From positions 1 to 44,667 of IMG/VR virus record IMGVR_UViG_3300028666_000008: a stretch of 44,667 bases of DNA; one strand, written 5' to 3'. Each line of letters opens with the position of its first letter. Position 1 is the first letter of the stretch. The notes beneath the pieces are model-generated. The model was given only the letters and a program-made list of their open reading frames with translations, ran no database searches and had not been told where the DNA came from. Positions 1 to 6,157 of this stretch are shown one piece after another. Origin of the DNA: a virus. Made by a program: the position numbers and the translations under genes.

Positions 1-313
1 TCGCGCCGACCAGTCTCGCGCCGACCAGTCTCGCGCCGACCAGGCTCGCGCCGTCCAGGCTCGCGCCGTCCAGTCTCGCGCCGTCCAGGATCGCGCCGTC
101 CAGTCTCGCGCCGTCCAGTCTCGCGCCGTCCAGGATCGCGCCGTCCAGTCTCGCGCCGTCCAGGCTCGCGCCGTCCAGTCTCGCGCCGTCCAGTCTCGCG
201 CCGACCAGTCTCGCGCCGTCCAGTCTCGCGCCGTCCAGTCTCGCGCCGACCAGGCTCGCGCCGTCCAGTCTCGCGCCGTCCAGTCTCGCGCCGTCCAGGC
301 TCGCGCCGTCCAG
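1..313. repeat. 15-bp tandem repeat, left contig end (21 units)
   Basis: About 21 head-to-tail units of tctcgcgccgtccag (plus-strand form), each encoding exactly one pentapeptide on the minus strand. Units vary only at the first two bases (tc, gc or ga, giving R, S or I) and at one internal base (t or a, giving Asp or Val); no other substitutions were seen. The first unit is truncated to 13 bases by the window edge. Confidence 0.97.
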
Positions 314-418
314 TCTCGCGCCAGCTCGAACAGCTTCTACCACCGCAGTGGCGATGTCTTCGGCGGTCGCGCTCGTGTAGAGTACGGCCTTTGTGTAGCT
401 ATTGAGAATTTCGATCAT
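1..418 (-). CDS. Pentapeptide-repeat protein, N-terminal part (gene continues across the contig ends)
   Basis: This is the 5' part of a leftward gene that continues at the right end of the window (44667 down to 44224). It starts at ATG 418-416 behind a GGAGG at 430-426, seven bases away, and its ATGA overlaps the stop of the upstream gene. The leader MIEILNSYTKAVLYTSA is followed by a short helix and then A-x-L-D/V-G repeats with x = R, S or I. Pentapeptide repeats fold as a right-handed quadrilateral beta-helix. Phage proteins with a short N-terminal cap and a globular C-terminal cap around such a solenoid are common, but their role is unknown; DNA mimicry is known for some members (Qnr, MfpA). 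No catalytic residue is visible. Repeat number may be misassembled. Confidence 0.85.
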   Translation of the reverse strand, partial: MIEILNSYTKAVLYTSATAEDIATAVVEAVRAGARLDGASLDGARLDGARLDGASLVGARLDGARLDGARLVGARLDGARLDGASLDGARLDGAILDGARLDGARLDGAILDGARLDGASLDGASLVGARLVGARLVGA

Positions 419-762
419 CGTTGGACCTCCGGAATTGGTCTTACTATCTGCTCACTCACCCGCACCGCGTGCAGCCTCGTCTCAACCCTCCACCCACCAG
501 GCACCCGCATCAACGTAATGACGAACAGGTCATCGCCGAAGAGCTCGCTGATCTGTACGAGCTGCCCCATAGGCGCGTGCGTGTACCCGGGCAGGACCAG
601 CCTCCGGGTGGTGGTGTCGCTCAGGGTGAGGACCATCGTCTCCCTGAAAACTTCCGGGTTGAGACGTCCAGCCCGACACAAGAGCGCTTCGCGGGTGCGT
701 TCGTCCTCCATGTCGGCCCGGAAGCGGTCCGCTACATTCGAAATGGCTTGATCGATGTTCAT
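415..762 (-). CDS. Hypothetical phage protein, 115 aa
   Basis: Not recognised. The start is ATG 762-760: it overlaps the stop of the preceding gene as TAATG and has GGAGG at 776-772, nine bases upstream. Longer in-frame extensions upstream run antisense-like through the neighbouring gene and are not credible. The protein begins MNIDQAISNVADRFRADMED and has an acidic helical first third, then a beta-rich second half (LVQISELFGDDLFVITLMR, GGWRVETRLHAVRVSEQI). It ends in an ATGA overlap with the pentapeptide gene, so both are translated from one message. Confidence 0.75.
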   Translation of the reverse strand: MNIDQAISNVADRFRADMEDERTREALLCRAGRLNPEVFRETMVLTLSDTTTRRLVLPGYTHAPMGQLVQISELFGDDLFVITLMRVPGGWRVETRLHAVRVSEQIVRPIPEVQR

Positions 763-1037
763 TAGCATTGACCTCCACATACGCGGGATTTGACCAGGCC
801 GATAGCTTCCCTGACGCTGACCCCGTCGGGAATCATCGAGAGCATCTGGATGATCGATTCGTCGTGAGGCAGGAAGTCTGCCGGCCTTACGATCTCTGGC
901 CTTGGCCCTCGGGATAGTCTGGGCGACACCAGCGGCCGCGTCGTGGGCGCCGGTGTCCATTGCTCGCCATAGTTCTCGGCGACTGCCAAACCCTGAGAGT
1001 GGCGGGCACGGGCGATGCAAAATTGGAGACCGTTCAT
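762..1037 (-). CDS. Hypothetical phage protein, 91 aa
   Basis: Starts MNGLQFCIARARHSQGLAVA at ATG 1037-1035, overlapping the upstream stop as ATGA, with a GGAGG about nine bases before it. The middle is proline- and arginine-rich and the C-terminal third is a predicted helix (SIIQMLSMIPDGVSVREAIG) followed by a CGGQC end. No domain recognised. Fourth gene of the leftward operon, between a Cys-cluster protein and a small helical protein. Confidence 0.72.
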   Translation of the reverse strand: MNGLQFCIARARHSQGLAVAENYGEQWTPAPTTRPLVSPRLSRGPRPEIVRPADFLPHDESIIQMLSMIPDGVSVREAIGLVKSRVCGGQC

Positions 1038-1255
1038 CGGAGGAACCTCCCGGAACCCGACTGGCAGCCACAACCGCAGACTTTGGATCCCTGCTCGCCA
1101 CGTTTTAATTGAGCGCCGACGGGAAGGTCAGTAGCGATGCAGCGCAGGTAGGCCTGGCGGGCCCGGTCGCGAGCTTCCTGCCTGGCCTTCTGCCGCTCCC
1201 AGAGGCCTTCCAGGTTCTGTTGTACTTTGCGTCGGGGTTTTGGGTTCATTCCCAT
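1034..1255 (-). CDS. Small basic protein with C-terminal Cys cluster, 73 aa
   Basis: ATG 1255-1253 has AGGAGG eight bases upstream and lies one base after the stop of the large replication-like gene, indicating translational coupling; ATG 1249 is an in-frame alternative. The N-terminal half is a long, highly charged helix (WERQKARQEARDRARQAYLR) and the C-terminus carries CGCGC. That could bind a metal, but there is no second cysteine pair elsewhere in the protein. Function unknown. Confidence 0.7.
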   Translation of the reverse strand: MGMNPKPRRKVQQNLEGLWERQKARQEARDRARQAYLRCIATDLPVGAQLKRGEQGSKVCGCGCQSGSGRFLR

Positions 1256-1256
1256 G

Positions 1257-2855
1257 TCAGTCGCCTCCTACGGCCTGCAAAAGCGCGCGGCCGTTGCTCT
1301 CGCTACCTGCCGGCCTTTTCGCTGCCAACATTTGAGCGTCCAGCTTTTCCAGTTCTGCTTTGAGAGCGCCTAGCGTCGTCTGGCGGGAGGTCTCTTTACC
1401 GCGATACCAGGGATCCGTTCTCACGTAGTTCATCTTCCGGACCAGGTCGTCGCGTTGAGTCTGGAGCGCGCGAAGTTCCTCCGGCTCCTGGAGGTCGACC
1501 TCTGGGCCTGGATCGCATTTGTCGGCCGGATCCGCGGCTTGTGGGCGATCTAAACCCACCATCTTGGATGGTAGGTACTTGATGATCCACGCGAAGGCCT
1601 TGCCTTGCTTCCGGGCCTCCTGGGCCATGTAGTCGCCCATGCCGCAGATCTGAGCTGCTGTACAGCCAGGTGCATTGGCGCGGGAGCGGGTGATAATCGC
1701 CTGACACCCTTCGAGGTCCGCGGCGACGTGCTTCCGTAGGACCTCGAGCAGTTGGTAGGCTTCAGGCGAAGCGTTCTCGGCGGCCGTAGCGGTGGAAGGG
1801 GGTTGGGAACCGGGCTTGCTGACAGCATGCGCCGGCTGTGTTCCTTTACCGTTGGAATTTACGGCCGCCGGAGGTTGTGAGGACCGGGGCTGCGAAACTA
1901 AAGGGGCGGCCTCTCCACGGGATTCGACTGCTGCTCTGGAGCCGTTCCCGGTGGGATTTGGAGAGGCCGATTTCGTCTGCTGCTGGCGGATTTCCTCCAG
2001 GCATTTTTCTACCGCCGCTTTGGCATTTGCCTTGGCTTCAGTGAGCGCTTGGGCGACTACCGCCAGCTCCGGCCGATCCGCCATTTGCGCGAAGGCTTCC
2101 CGGTACTTCGGAGAGACAAAAGGCAGCAAAAGCTGAAAAGTGCCGCTGATTTCAAAGGAGTTAGGTCCTAGCGTTAGCCCATTAATGGGCTCATGCCGCG
2201 CGTAGGATTTTGCGGGCCTTGGAATCGCATGAAAGAACAGCCCGACGCGATTTCGCCTCGAATCAGAACCCAACCTCCTCCGCTCCTCATCAGTGAGCAG
2301 TGATAGCGGTGTTAGGAGGCCCGCGGCGACAGCGCGGTCGTAACCGATATCGGCGATCTTCTCTGTCTCGCGGTTCACCCGCGCCCTGTTACAGAACCCG
2401 TCGTCTTCCAGCTCGGCGACATTGCGGCGCACATGTGAGCCCATGCAGTTGCTGTCCAGGCGGGCGAGCATGTCCTCCGTCGGAGTGACCTGGGACTCCT
2501 TCCACGCCGCCCTCGCTCCCTCCCGAAGGAAGCGCGCGATCCCCTGCATGGTCAGGATCTCGGTGACGGCCGGCTGCTCACCGGCCCCCTTTGGCGCGTG
2601 CACCTTGACCAGGTTTCTCACCCGGTTGGGGTTTTCTCCGGCCTTGAGCTTGCGCATCACCACAGCCAGCTCGGTCGAGTAGCCGAACGCCTGGCCGAAC
2701 CCTACGCCCAGGATGTTGACCTTGAGCGGGAAGATGTCCGGCCGGACCATGGCGAGGGCCGTCAGCTTGCTCAACTGGATGGACTGGCCATCGACCAGGC
2801 CAGCGTTGGCAAGGTACGGCGCGATGAACTTGGTGCTCGTGGGTTTCTTAGCCAT
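1257..2855 (-). CDS. Replication-initiator-like protein with winged-helix segment, 532 aa (tentative)
   Basis: First large gene of the leftward operon, starting at ATG 2855 with GGAGG six bases upstream. Residues about 100-165 look like a winged helix-turn-helix (MGSHVRRNVAELEDDGFCNR). Residues about 290-370 are a Ser/Pro/Ala linker. Residues about 370-435 form a compact helical domain (EAYQLLEVLRKHVAADLEG, AFAWIIKYLPSKM), and the last 80 residues are coiled-coil-like. Such a layout of DNA-binding head, disordered linker and helical tail is typical of phage replication initiators that recruit host helicase, but no signature residue proves it. A DNA-binding regulator is the alternative. No polymerase or helicase gene is present, so this would be the only replication function. 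Confidence 0.5.
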   Translation of the reverse strand: MAKKPTSTKFIAPYLANAGLVDGQSIQLSKLTALAMVRPDIFPLKVNILGVGFGQAFGYSTELAVVMRKLKAGENPNRVRNLVKVHAPKGAGEQPAVTEILTMQGIARFLREGARAAWKESQVTPTEDMLARLDSNCMGSHVRRNVAELEDDGFCNRARVNRETEKIADIGYDRAVAAGLLTPLSLLTDEERRRLGSDSRRNRVGLFFHAIPRPAKSYARHEPINGLTLGPNSFEISGTFQLLLPFVSPKYREAFAQMADRPELAVVAQALTEAKANAKAAVEKCLEEIRQQQTKSASPNPTGNGSRAAVESRGEAAPLVSQPRSSQPPAAVNSNGKGTQPAHAVSKPGSQPPSTATAAENASPEAYQLLEVLRKHVAADLEGCQAIITRSRANAPGCTAAQICGMGDYMAQEARKQGKAFAWIIKYLPSKMVGLDRPQAADPADKCDPGPEVDLQEPEELRALQTQRDDLVRKMNYVRTDPWYRGKETSRQTTLGALKAELEKLDAQMLAAKRPAGSESNGRALLQAVGGD

Positions 2856-2976
2856 GGCTGGCCTCCAGAGCGACCGAGTGAGGGTGCTTACTCTTTAACC
2901 TGAGACGTTGTAAATAAAAGTGCGGTGGGTTGGATGATAGGCCTAAGCAGAAACCGACGTTGTGTCCAGCATTCAT
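2848..2976 (-). CDS. Possible leader peptide or small ORF, 42 aa
   Basis: ATG 2976-2974 follows a purine-rich GAGGAAAGG at 2993-2985 with an eight-base gap, a good ribosome site in a region otherwise without genes. The 42-residue product starts MNAGHNVGFCLGL and has no recognisable domain. Its TAA (2850-2848) lies inside the start of the 532-aa gene, so its ribosomes would terminate on the next start codon, as in translationally coupled leader ORFs. The evidence is only the ribosome site and the overlap. Confidence 0.35.
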   Translation of the reverse strand: MNAGHNVGFCLGLSSNPPHFYLQRLRLKSKHPHSVALEASHG

Positions 2977-3021
2977 AGAACGTACCTTTCCTCAAAATGA
3001 AACTGTGGTCAGGGGTCTTTG

Positions 3022-3066
3022 AGCGCTGGAGTGTGCCAGAATATAGGGGTCTGGCTTCCCAGCGCT
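3022..3066. repeat. Long imperfect dyad in the control region
   Basis: AGCGCTGG (3022-3029) and GCCAGA (3035-3040) pair with TCTGGC (3050-3055) and CCAGCGCT (3059-3066). That gives an 8-bp plus 6-bp stem with a small asymmetric internal loop and a nine-base AT-containing tip. The outer AGCGCT is itself palindromic. It lies between the integrase and the replication-like gene, a position suited to an operator or replication origin; which of these cannot be told from sequence. Confidence 0.6.
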
Positions 3067-3161
3067 GGTCACTGTTCCTCGGCGGCGCTCACGTTTCTCA
3101 GGCGATGGATGCGTCGTCGGGGAATACCAGAATGGGAGGCGGGCGGCCCGATACTCGGCAT

Positions 3162-3186
3162 AGCAATTCGATTACAATGTATTGCT
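3162..3186. promoter_or_regulatory. Inverted repeat AGCAAT-13-ATTGCT upstream of integrase
   Basis: AGCAAT at 3162-3167 and ATTGCT at 3181-3186 form a symmetric pair with a 13-base spacer, about 70 bases before the integrase start. The spacing would put the half-sites about two helical turns apart, as expected for a dimeric repressor site. No matching second copy was seen. Confidence 0.35.
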
Positions 3187-3252
3187 GTAACCGTCGAGCC
3201 TGCCTCTGACTTTTCTTTCTTTTCCCGAACAAACTAACTAAGTTTGCCGATA

Positions 3253-3268
3253 TGTGTTTTCGAACACA
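3253..3268 (+). promoter_or_regulatory. UUCG-capped hairpin over the integrase start codon
   Basis: TGTGTT-TTCG-AACACA is a perfect 6-bp stem closed by a TTCG loop, and the GTG start codon at 3254 lies inside its left arm. UUCG tetraloops are unusually stable in RNA. There is no Shine-Dalgarno sequence before this start. The dyad could hide the start in mRNA or be a DNA operator; ATG 3269 just after the hairpin is the alternative start. Confidence 0.5.
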
Positions 3269-4204
3269 ATGAACCTCAGGGAAGAGCATCTTGCGACTCT
3301 CGCGAGAGAGAGCAAGCGGCTTAGCGAGGGGATCTTTGCCGCGAACACAATCACCGGCTATTCCTACGACTGGGACATGTTCCAGGCGTGGTGTGACGCC
3401 TACGCGCGCGTTTCGATCCCGGCTGAGCCCGACACGGTTTTGCTGTATCTGACGGACCTGATCCACCAGGGAAAGAAGCTGACGACGGTGAACCGGCGCA
3501 AGTGCGCGATCGATCACCGGCACCGCACCAGAGGACTCTCCTCGCCGGTCACCGAGGAGGTGAAGATCATGCTCTATGGAGCTTGCAGAATTCAGGGGGA
3601 GAAACCGCGGCAGATGAAGGCGATTACGGTCAATCAGCTGTCCAGGATCAGCGGACAACTGGCGGCCGTCGGGACTTTCACGGCGCTGCGCGACCGCTCG
3701 CTGCTGGTCTTGGGCTTTGCCACGGCGCTGAGGCGTTCGAACCTGGTCGCCCTGAAGGTGGAAGACATCGAGCAGTGCGACCAGGGGCTGATCATCCATA
3801 TCGACCGCGAAAAGCAGGACCAGGCCGGAAAGGGAAGGGCGATCGCCGTCACCCGCGGCAAGCGCGCGGCCACGTGCCCCATTCGAACGCTGGGCGACTG
3901 GTTGAAGCGGCGCGGCAAGATACCCGGGTGCCTCTACCCACGGCAGGGGCGCGGCGGTGGACCGCTCGACGGGGATAGCGTCACCCGCATTGTGAAGTCC
4001 CGGTTGAAAATGATCGGTATCGATCCGGATCAATACGGATCCCACTCTTTGCGCGCTGGCTTCGTCACGGCTGCTGGCATCGCCGGCGCCACCGATGCGC
4101 AGATCGCAAGACAGACCGGACACCGGTGTCTCGCTACCGTGCGCCGGTACTTCCGGCCGGCCGAGCTGTTCCGCGCCAACACGTGCGCAATGGTGGGCCT
4201 GTGA
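3254..4204 (+). CDS. int: Tyrosine site-specific recombinase (phage integrase), 316 aa
   Basis: Integrates and possibly excises the phage genome by tyrosine-mediated strand exchange. The N-terminal 100 residues are a SAM-like core-binding domain (NTITGYSYDWDMFQAWCDAY). The catalytic domain shows the first arginine in LGFATALRRSNLVALKVEDI, a lysine in the beta-hairpin (REKQDQAGKGR), the H-x-x-R box in GSHSLRAGFVT, the second histidine in QTGHRCLATV and the nucleophile tyrosine in VRRYFRP. Length and motif spacing are normal. The start may be GTG 3254 or ATG 3269. It is convergent with the small gene at 4209-4382, with four bases between stops. An attachment site is not proven, but repeat-rich DNA follows at 4460-4506. 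Confidence 0.95.
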   Translation: MFSNTMNLREEHLATLARESKRLSEGIFAANTITGYSYDWDMFQAWCDAYARVSIPAEPDTVLLYLTDLIHQGKKLTTVNRRKCAIDHRHRTRGLSSPVTEEVKIMLYGACRIQGEKPRQMKAITVNQLSRISGQLAAVGTFTALRDRSLLVLGFATALRRSNLVALKVEDIEQCDQGLIIHIDREKQDQAGKGRAIAVTRGKRAATCPIRTLGDWLKRRGKIPGCLYPRQGRGGGPLDGDSVTRIVKSRLKMIGIDPDQYGSHSLRAGFVTAAGIAGATDAQIARQTGHRCLATVRRYFRPAELFRANTCAMVGL

Positions 4205-4208
4205 CATT

Positions 4209-4382
4209 TTAGGACTGTGAGGCTTGCTCCTCGGTCTTAGGCTTGCCCCAGCGGGCCTGGGCGACCTTCTGCATTAACGCGGAACGCTCTTCCTTGGGCA
4301 TAGCTGCCAGTCTCCTAGCTCTTGCCTGGCCGCCTCTCTTTCCAATTTCGCGAAAAAGTTGCCTGATCTCTTCTTGCTTCAT
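4209..4382 (-). CDS. Small basic protein with GG-A-R motif, 57 aa
   Basis: MKQEEIRQLFREIGKRGGQA continues into RARRLAAMPKEERSALMQKV and ends ARWGKPKTEEQASQS. The pattern G-K-x-G-G-x-A-R-A, then a P-x-E-E-R-S helix and an A-x-A-R-W close, recurs in short bacterial and phage proteins of unknown function that are sometimes called histone-like. It is basic and helical and may bind DNA. It starts at ATG 4382 with no clear ribosome site and is convergent with the integrase. A role in controlling integration is possible only by position. Confidence 0.7.
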   Translation of the reverse strand: MKQEEIRQLFREIGKRGGQARARRLAAMPKEERSALMQKVAQARWGKPKTEEQASQS

Positions 4383-4459
4383 GTGTAACTGAGATTACTC
4401 CCATTCATTGCTGGTTTGCAAGAGGGAAACCAAAAAACTGAATCAGATGTCCGTCAGAG

Positions 4460-4506
4460 GGCTACTCACTCACGGCTACCTGCCAATGGCTACTTCAGGT
4501 AGCCGT
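4460..4506. repeat. GGCTAC iterons at 14-bp spacing with an 11-bp inverted repeat
   Basis: GGCTAC starts at 4460, 4474 and 4488, exactly 14 bases apart, and an inverted copy (GTAGCC) sits at 4499-4504. Superimposed on this, ACGGCTACCTG (4472-4482) and CAGGTAGCCGT (4496-4506) are perfect inverted arms around 13 bases, and CCGTCAG occurs directly at 4451 and 4503. The array lies in a gene-free stretch about 260 bases past the integrase. It is a candidate attP core or arm region, iteron origin or operator array. Confidence 0.65.
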
Positions 4507-4586
4507 CAGGTGACAGCGTATTGAAAGGTTTAAAGGAAAGAAGAGGCCCCTCGGGTTTTTGTCCCTTTTGGAGGTACTTAAAGCAA

Positions 4587-4634
4587 CCCGTCGTCGTCGT
4601 CGAAAAGGGCCAACAGCAAAACGACGACGACGGG
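4587..4634 (+). promoter_or_regulatory. 14-bp hairpin of CGT/ACG triplets before a small gene
   Basis: CCCGTCGTCGTCGT (4587-4600) is perfectly complementary to ACGACGACGACGGG (4621-4634) across a 20-base loop. The stem ends 12 bases before the ATG at 4647 and could cover its ribosome site. No T-run follows, so it is not a classical terminator. The triplet repeats suggest that it can slip. Confidence 0.6.
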
Positions 4635-4646
4635 TAAGATGGGAGC

Positions 4647-4811
4647 ATGAGCACGGAAGAAAGCCGGGCTATCGAGTGGGAAGAGGCGGAGACCGTTCGA
4701 CAGGTCCGCGAACGCCTCGCCCGAACAGGCCGGAAGCTGGTGAGCATCAGCCAGGCCCTATTTGAATCTGAGCCTCCAACGGACGGCTCTGAAGCTCCCA
4801 CCGCCGCGTAA
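4647..4811 (+). CDS. Small acidic hypothetical protein, 54 aa
   Basis: MSTEESRAIEWEEAETVRQV starts at ATG 4647 and continues as an amphipathic helix (RERLARTGRKLVSISQALFE) before a Pro/Ser/Ala tail. No domain recognised. It sits between a strong hairpin and a membrane protein gene on the same strand. The start has only GGGAG immediately before it, too close to be an optimal ribosome site, so its translation may be low or depend on the hairpin. Confidence 0.5.
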   Translation: MSTEESRAIEWEEAETVRQVRERLARTGRKLVSISQALFESEPPTDGSEAPTAA

Positions 4812-4838
4812 TCCCCCGCTCCACACAATCCGCGCAGC

Positions 4839-5141
4839 ATGCTACTCTCAGCGGCCATGCGATTGAGCCTCACCTACAAAGTCCGTTTCCTGCAGCTCGT
4901 TCACGCGGTTGACAAGGGCTACAAGTGGATCGTTCTGATCTTCTGTGCGGTTGCTTTACTGGTGGTGCACAGCGACTGCACCGCCATCACCGCCAAGCTC
5001 GATCAGGTTTCGATCGCGGTGGACCCGAACGCAGACTGGTTCGAGAAGATGGAGAACCATCTCGACTCCGTCGACAATGATCTCCAGGCGATCCACACCG
5101 ACTTAAGCGATCTTTCCGTGACGGTGGAGAACGTGAACTAA
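4839..5141 (+). CDS. Single-pass membrane protein with coiled-coil tail, 100 aa
   Basis: One transmembrane segment near residues 29-43 (WIVLIFCAVALLVV) is preceded by a positively charged stretch, predicting a cytoplasmic N-terminus. The outside part has a regular heptad pattern (MENHLDSVDNDLQAIHTDLS). This resembles small spanin, superinfection-exclusion or immunity-type membrane proteins, but none is identified. ATG 4857 is an in-frame alternative start; neither start has a good ribosome site. It is convergent with the LuxR-type regulator and overlaps it by four bases. Confidence 0.65.
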   Translation: MLLSAAMRLSLTYKVRFLQLVHAVDKGYKWIVLIFCAVALLVVHSDCTAITAKLDQVSIAVDPNADWFEKMENHLDSVDNDLQAIHTDLSDLSVTVENVN

Positions 5142-5506
5142 GCCGCGTCCTCGAGCAGGGCGCAGATCGCTCTGCCGCAGAGGCAGCCTGGCGGATGGAA
5201 CGATGGTTCAACCGGGCAGCCCATCATCGCTTCGGGATGCTGCCAACCCCACACGATGAGCTGCTGTCGGCCGCTCAGACCCAGCTCTCCGACGATCTCG
5301 TCGATGTAGCCGTCGACGGTGTGGGTCGACAAGCGAAGAATGGCGGCGATTTCTTTGGTGGGTGGGGCCACAGTGCACAGCAGGCGTAACACCTGAACCT
5401 GCCGCACTGACAGCTGCACGCGTCCTGCGGGATCGATGATCAACTGGTACCTTAACTTTCGGCTTACCCGAAAATTACTCCCCGCAGAATTGCCGGATTG
5501 CCTCAT
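5138..5506 (-). CDS. LuxR/GerE-type helix-turn-helix regulator, 122 aa
   Basis: Residues about 28-90 form a GerE fold: LSVRQVQVLRLLCTVAPPTK, then EIAAILRLSTHTVDGYIDEI with the recognition helix, then a fourth helix ending near QQLIVWGWQ. There is no receiver or ligand domain, so it is a stand-alone DNA-binding protein. The tail carries several cysteines (MMGCPVEPS, GCLCGRAIC) that could hold zinc. It is divergent from the late operon, whose promoter lies at 5498-5526 over its own 5' end, so it is well placed to control late transcription and itself. It is the only repressor-like candidate in the window. Confidence 0.8.
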   Translation of the reverse strand: MRQSGNSAGSNFRVSRKLRYQLIIDPAGRVQLSVRQVQVLRLLCTVAPPTKEIAAILRLSTHTVDGYIDEIVGELGLSGRQQLIVWGWQHPEAMMGCPVEPSFHPPGCLCGRAICALLEDAA

Positions 5507-5526
5507 TGTAACTTGGCTCCCATAAT
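5498..5526 (+). promoter_or_regulatory. Sigma-70-type promoter for the late operon
   Basis: TTGCCT (5498-5503), a 17-base spacer and CATAAT (5521-5526) match -35 and -10 boxes at 4/6 and 5/6 positions. Transcription would start near 5533, two bases before the ATG at 5535, so the first message would be leaderless or nearly so; no ribosome site precedes that ATG. The -35 box lies inside the start region of the divergent LuxR-type gene. Confidence 0.55.
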
Positions 5527-5534
5527 TCCGATAG

Positions 5535-5990
5535 ATGCCCCCAGTCTTAGAACTCCCCAGGAAGCCTCTCCTGTCAGAAGCTGATCTCCGCAGAAAAATC
5601 GATCAAGCCGGCGAGCTGGATCGACAGATACAGCTCGTTGGCCCTGCCACGGATGAGTTCGAAGTGCTCAAAAAAGAGATTCAGGCGCACTTCGCAGACG
5701 CGGCCGCCGAAAAGCCGCAGGTCGCCGAGGGCGACACGTACCAGGTCCAGCTCGGGTCCAAACGGAACGAGCGCACGATCAAGGACAAGAAGAAGGTTTT
5801 TGCCCTGATGAAGAAGGCCCTCGGGTTCGATGGCCTGCTGGCGGTGATCGATATCGGCCTCGGTGTGGTCGACAAGAACCTGCCGGAGAGCGCGACCAAA
5901 ACGCTCATCCACGAAGAGCGCAGCGGTTACCGCTCCTTCAAGCTGGTGGCGAAACACCCGCAGCCATCGGCGCCCCCCAAGGCGGCATAG
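5535..5990 (+). CDS. Hypothetical protein, first gene of the rightward operon, 151 aa
   Basis: Starts MPPVLELPRKPLLSEADLRR. Residues about 15-60 are helical and coiled-coil-like, followed by a compact alpha/beta region (GDTYQVQLGSKRNERTIKDK, KKVFALMKKALGFDGLLAVI) and a Pro/Ala tail. No function recognised. The ATG lies about nine bases after a -10 box, so translation probably starts on a leaderless mRNA. The gene is followed after two bases by a small coiled-coil gene. Confidence 0.75.
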   Translation: MPPVLELPRKPLLSEADLRRKIDQAGELDRQIQLVGPATDEFEVLKKEIQAHFADAAAEKPQVAEGDTYQVQLGSKRNERTIKDKKKVFALMKKALGFDGLLAVIDIGLGVVDKNLPESATKTLIHEERSGYRSFKLVAKHPQPSAPPKAA

Positions 5991-5992
5991 CC

Positions 5993-6157
5993 ATGGAACC
6001 AGCTCTCGAAGCGGTCTTACTCGAGGCCGAGAACAAGGTGATCCGTCTACAGAGCAACCTGCTCATCGAGCAGACGAAGACGTTGGTGGAATTTCAAAGG
6101 CAGCTCGACGGACTAAATACCCGTATTGCCGCCCTGGAGGCCGCTCAACGTGGCTGA
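5993..6157 (+). CDS. Small coiled-coil protein, 54 aa
   Basis: MEPALEAVLLEAENKVIRLQ continues as an almost uninterrupted helix with leucine heptads to LNTRIAALEAAQRG. It starts two bases after the previous stop and overlaps the next gene by eight bases. It may act as an oligomerisation partner for a neighbour, but nothing specific is recognised. Confidence 0.65.
   Translation: MEPALEAVLLEAENKVIRLQSNLLIEQTKTLVEFQRQLDGLNTRIAALEAAQRG

Larger units (their letters stand above)
2977..3253. other. Divergent control region between leftward operon and integrase
   Basis: This stretch is less GC-rich than the genome and holds no convincing gene. It contains a long dyad (3022-3066), a second dyad (3162-3186) and a pyrimidine tract before the integrase start. 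A minus-strand TATATT at 3045-3040 could be a -10 for the leftward operon, but no matching -35 was found. This is where an early promoter and its operators would be expected. Confidence 0.5.

Noticed and set aside
1-313. CRISPR array
   Set aside because: The repeats are contiguous 15-mers with no spacers and encode a pentapeptide protein.
1-313. Diversity-generating retroelement target
   Set aside because: Variation is at fixed positions in all units, no template repeat or reverse transcriptase is present.
4490-4873. 127-residue minus-strand frame
   Set aside because: Ser/Arg/Thr-rich shadow of the two small plus-strand genes and the hairpin region.
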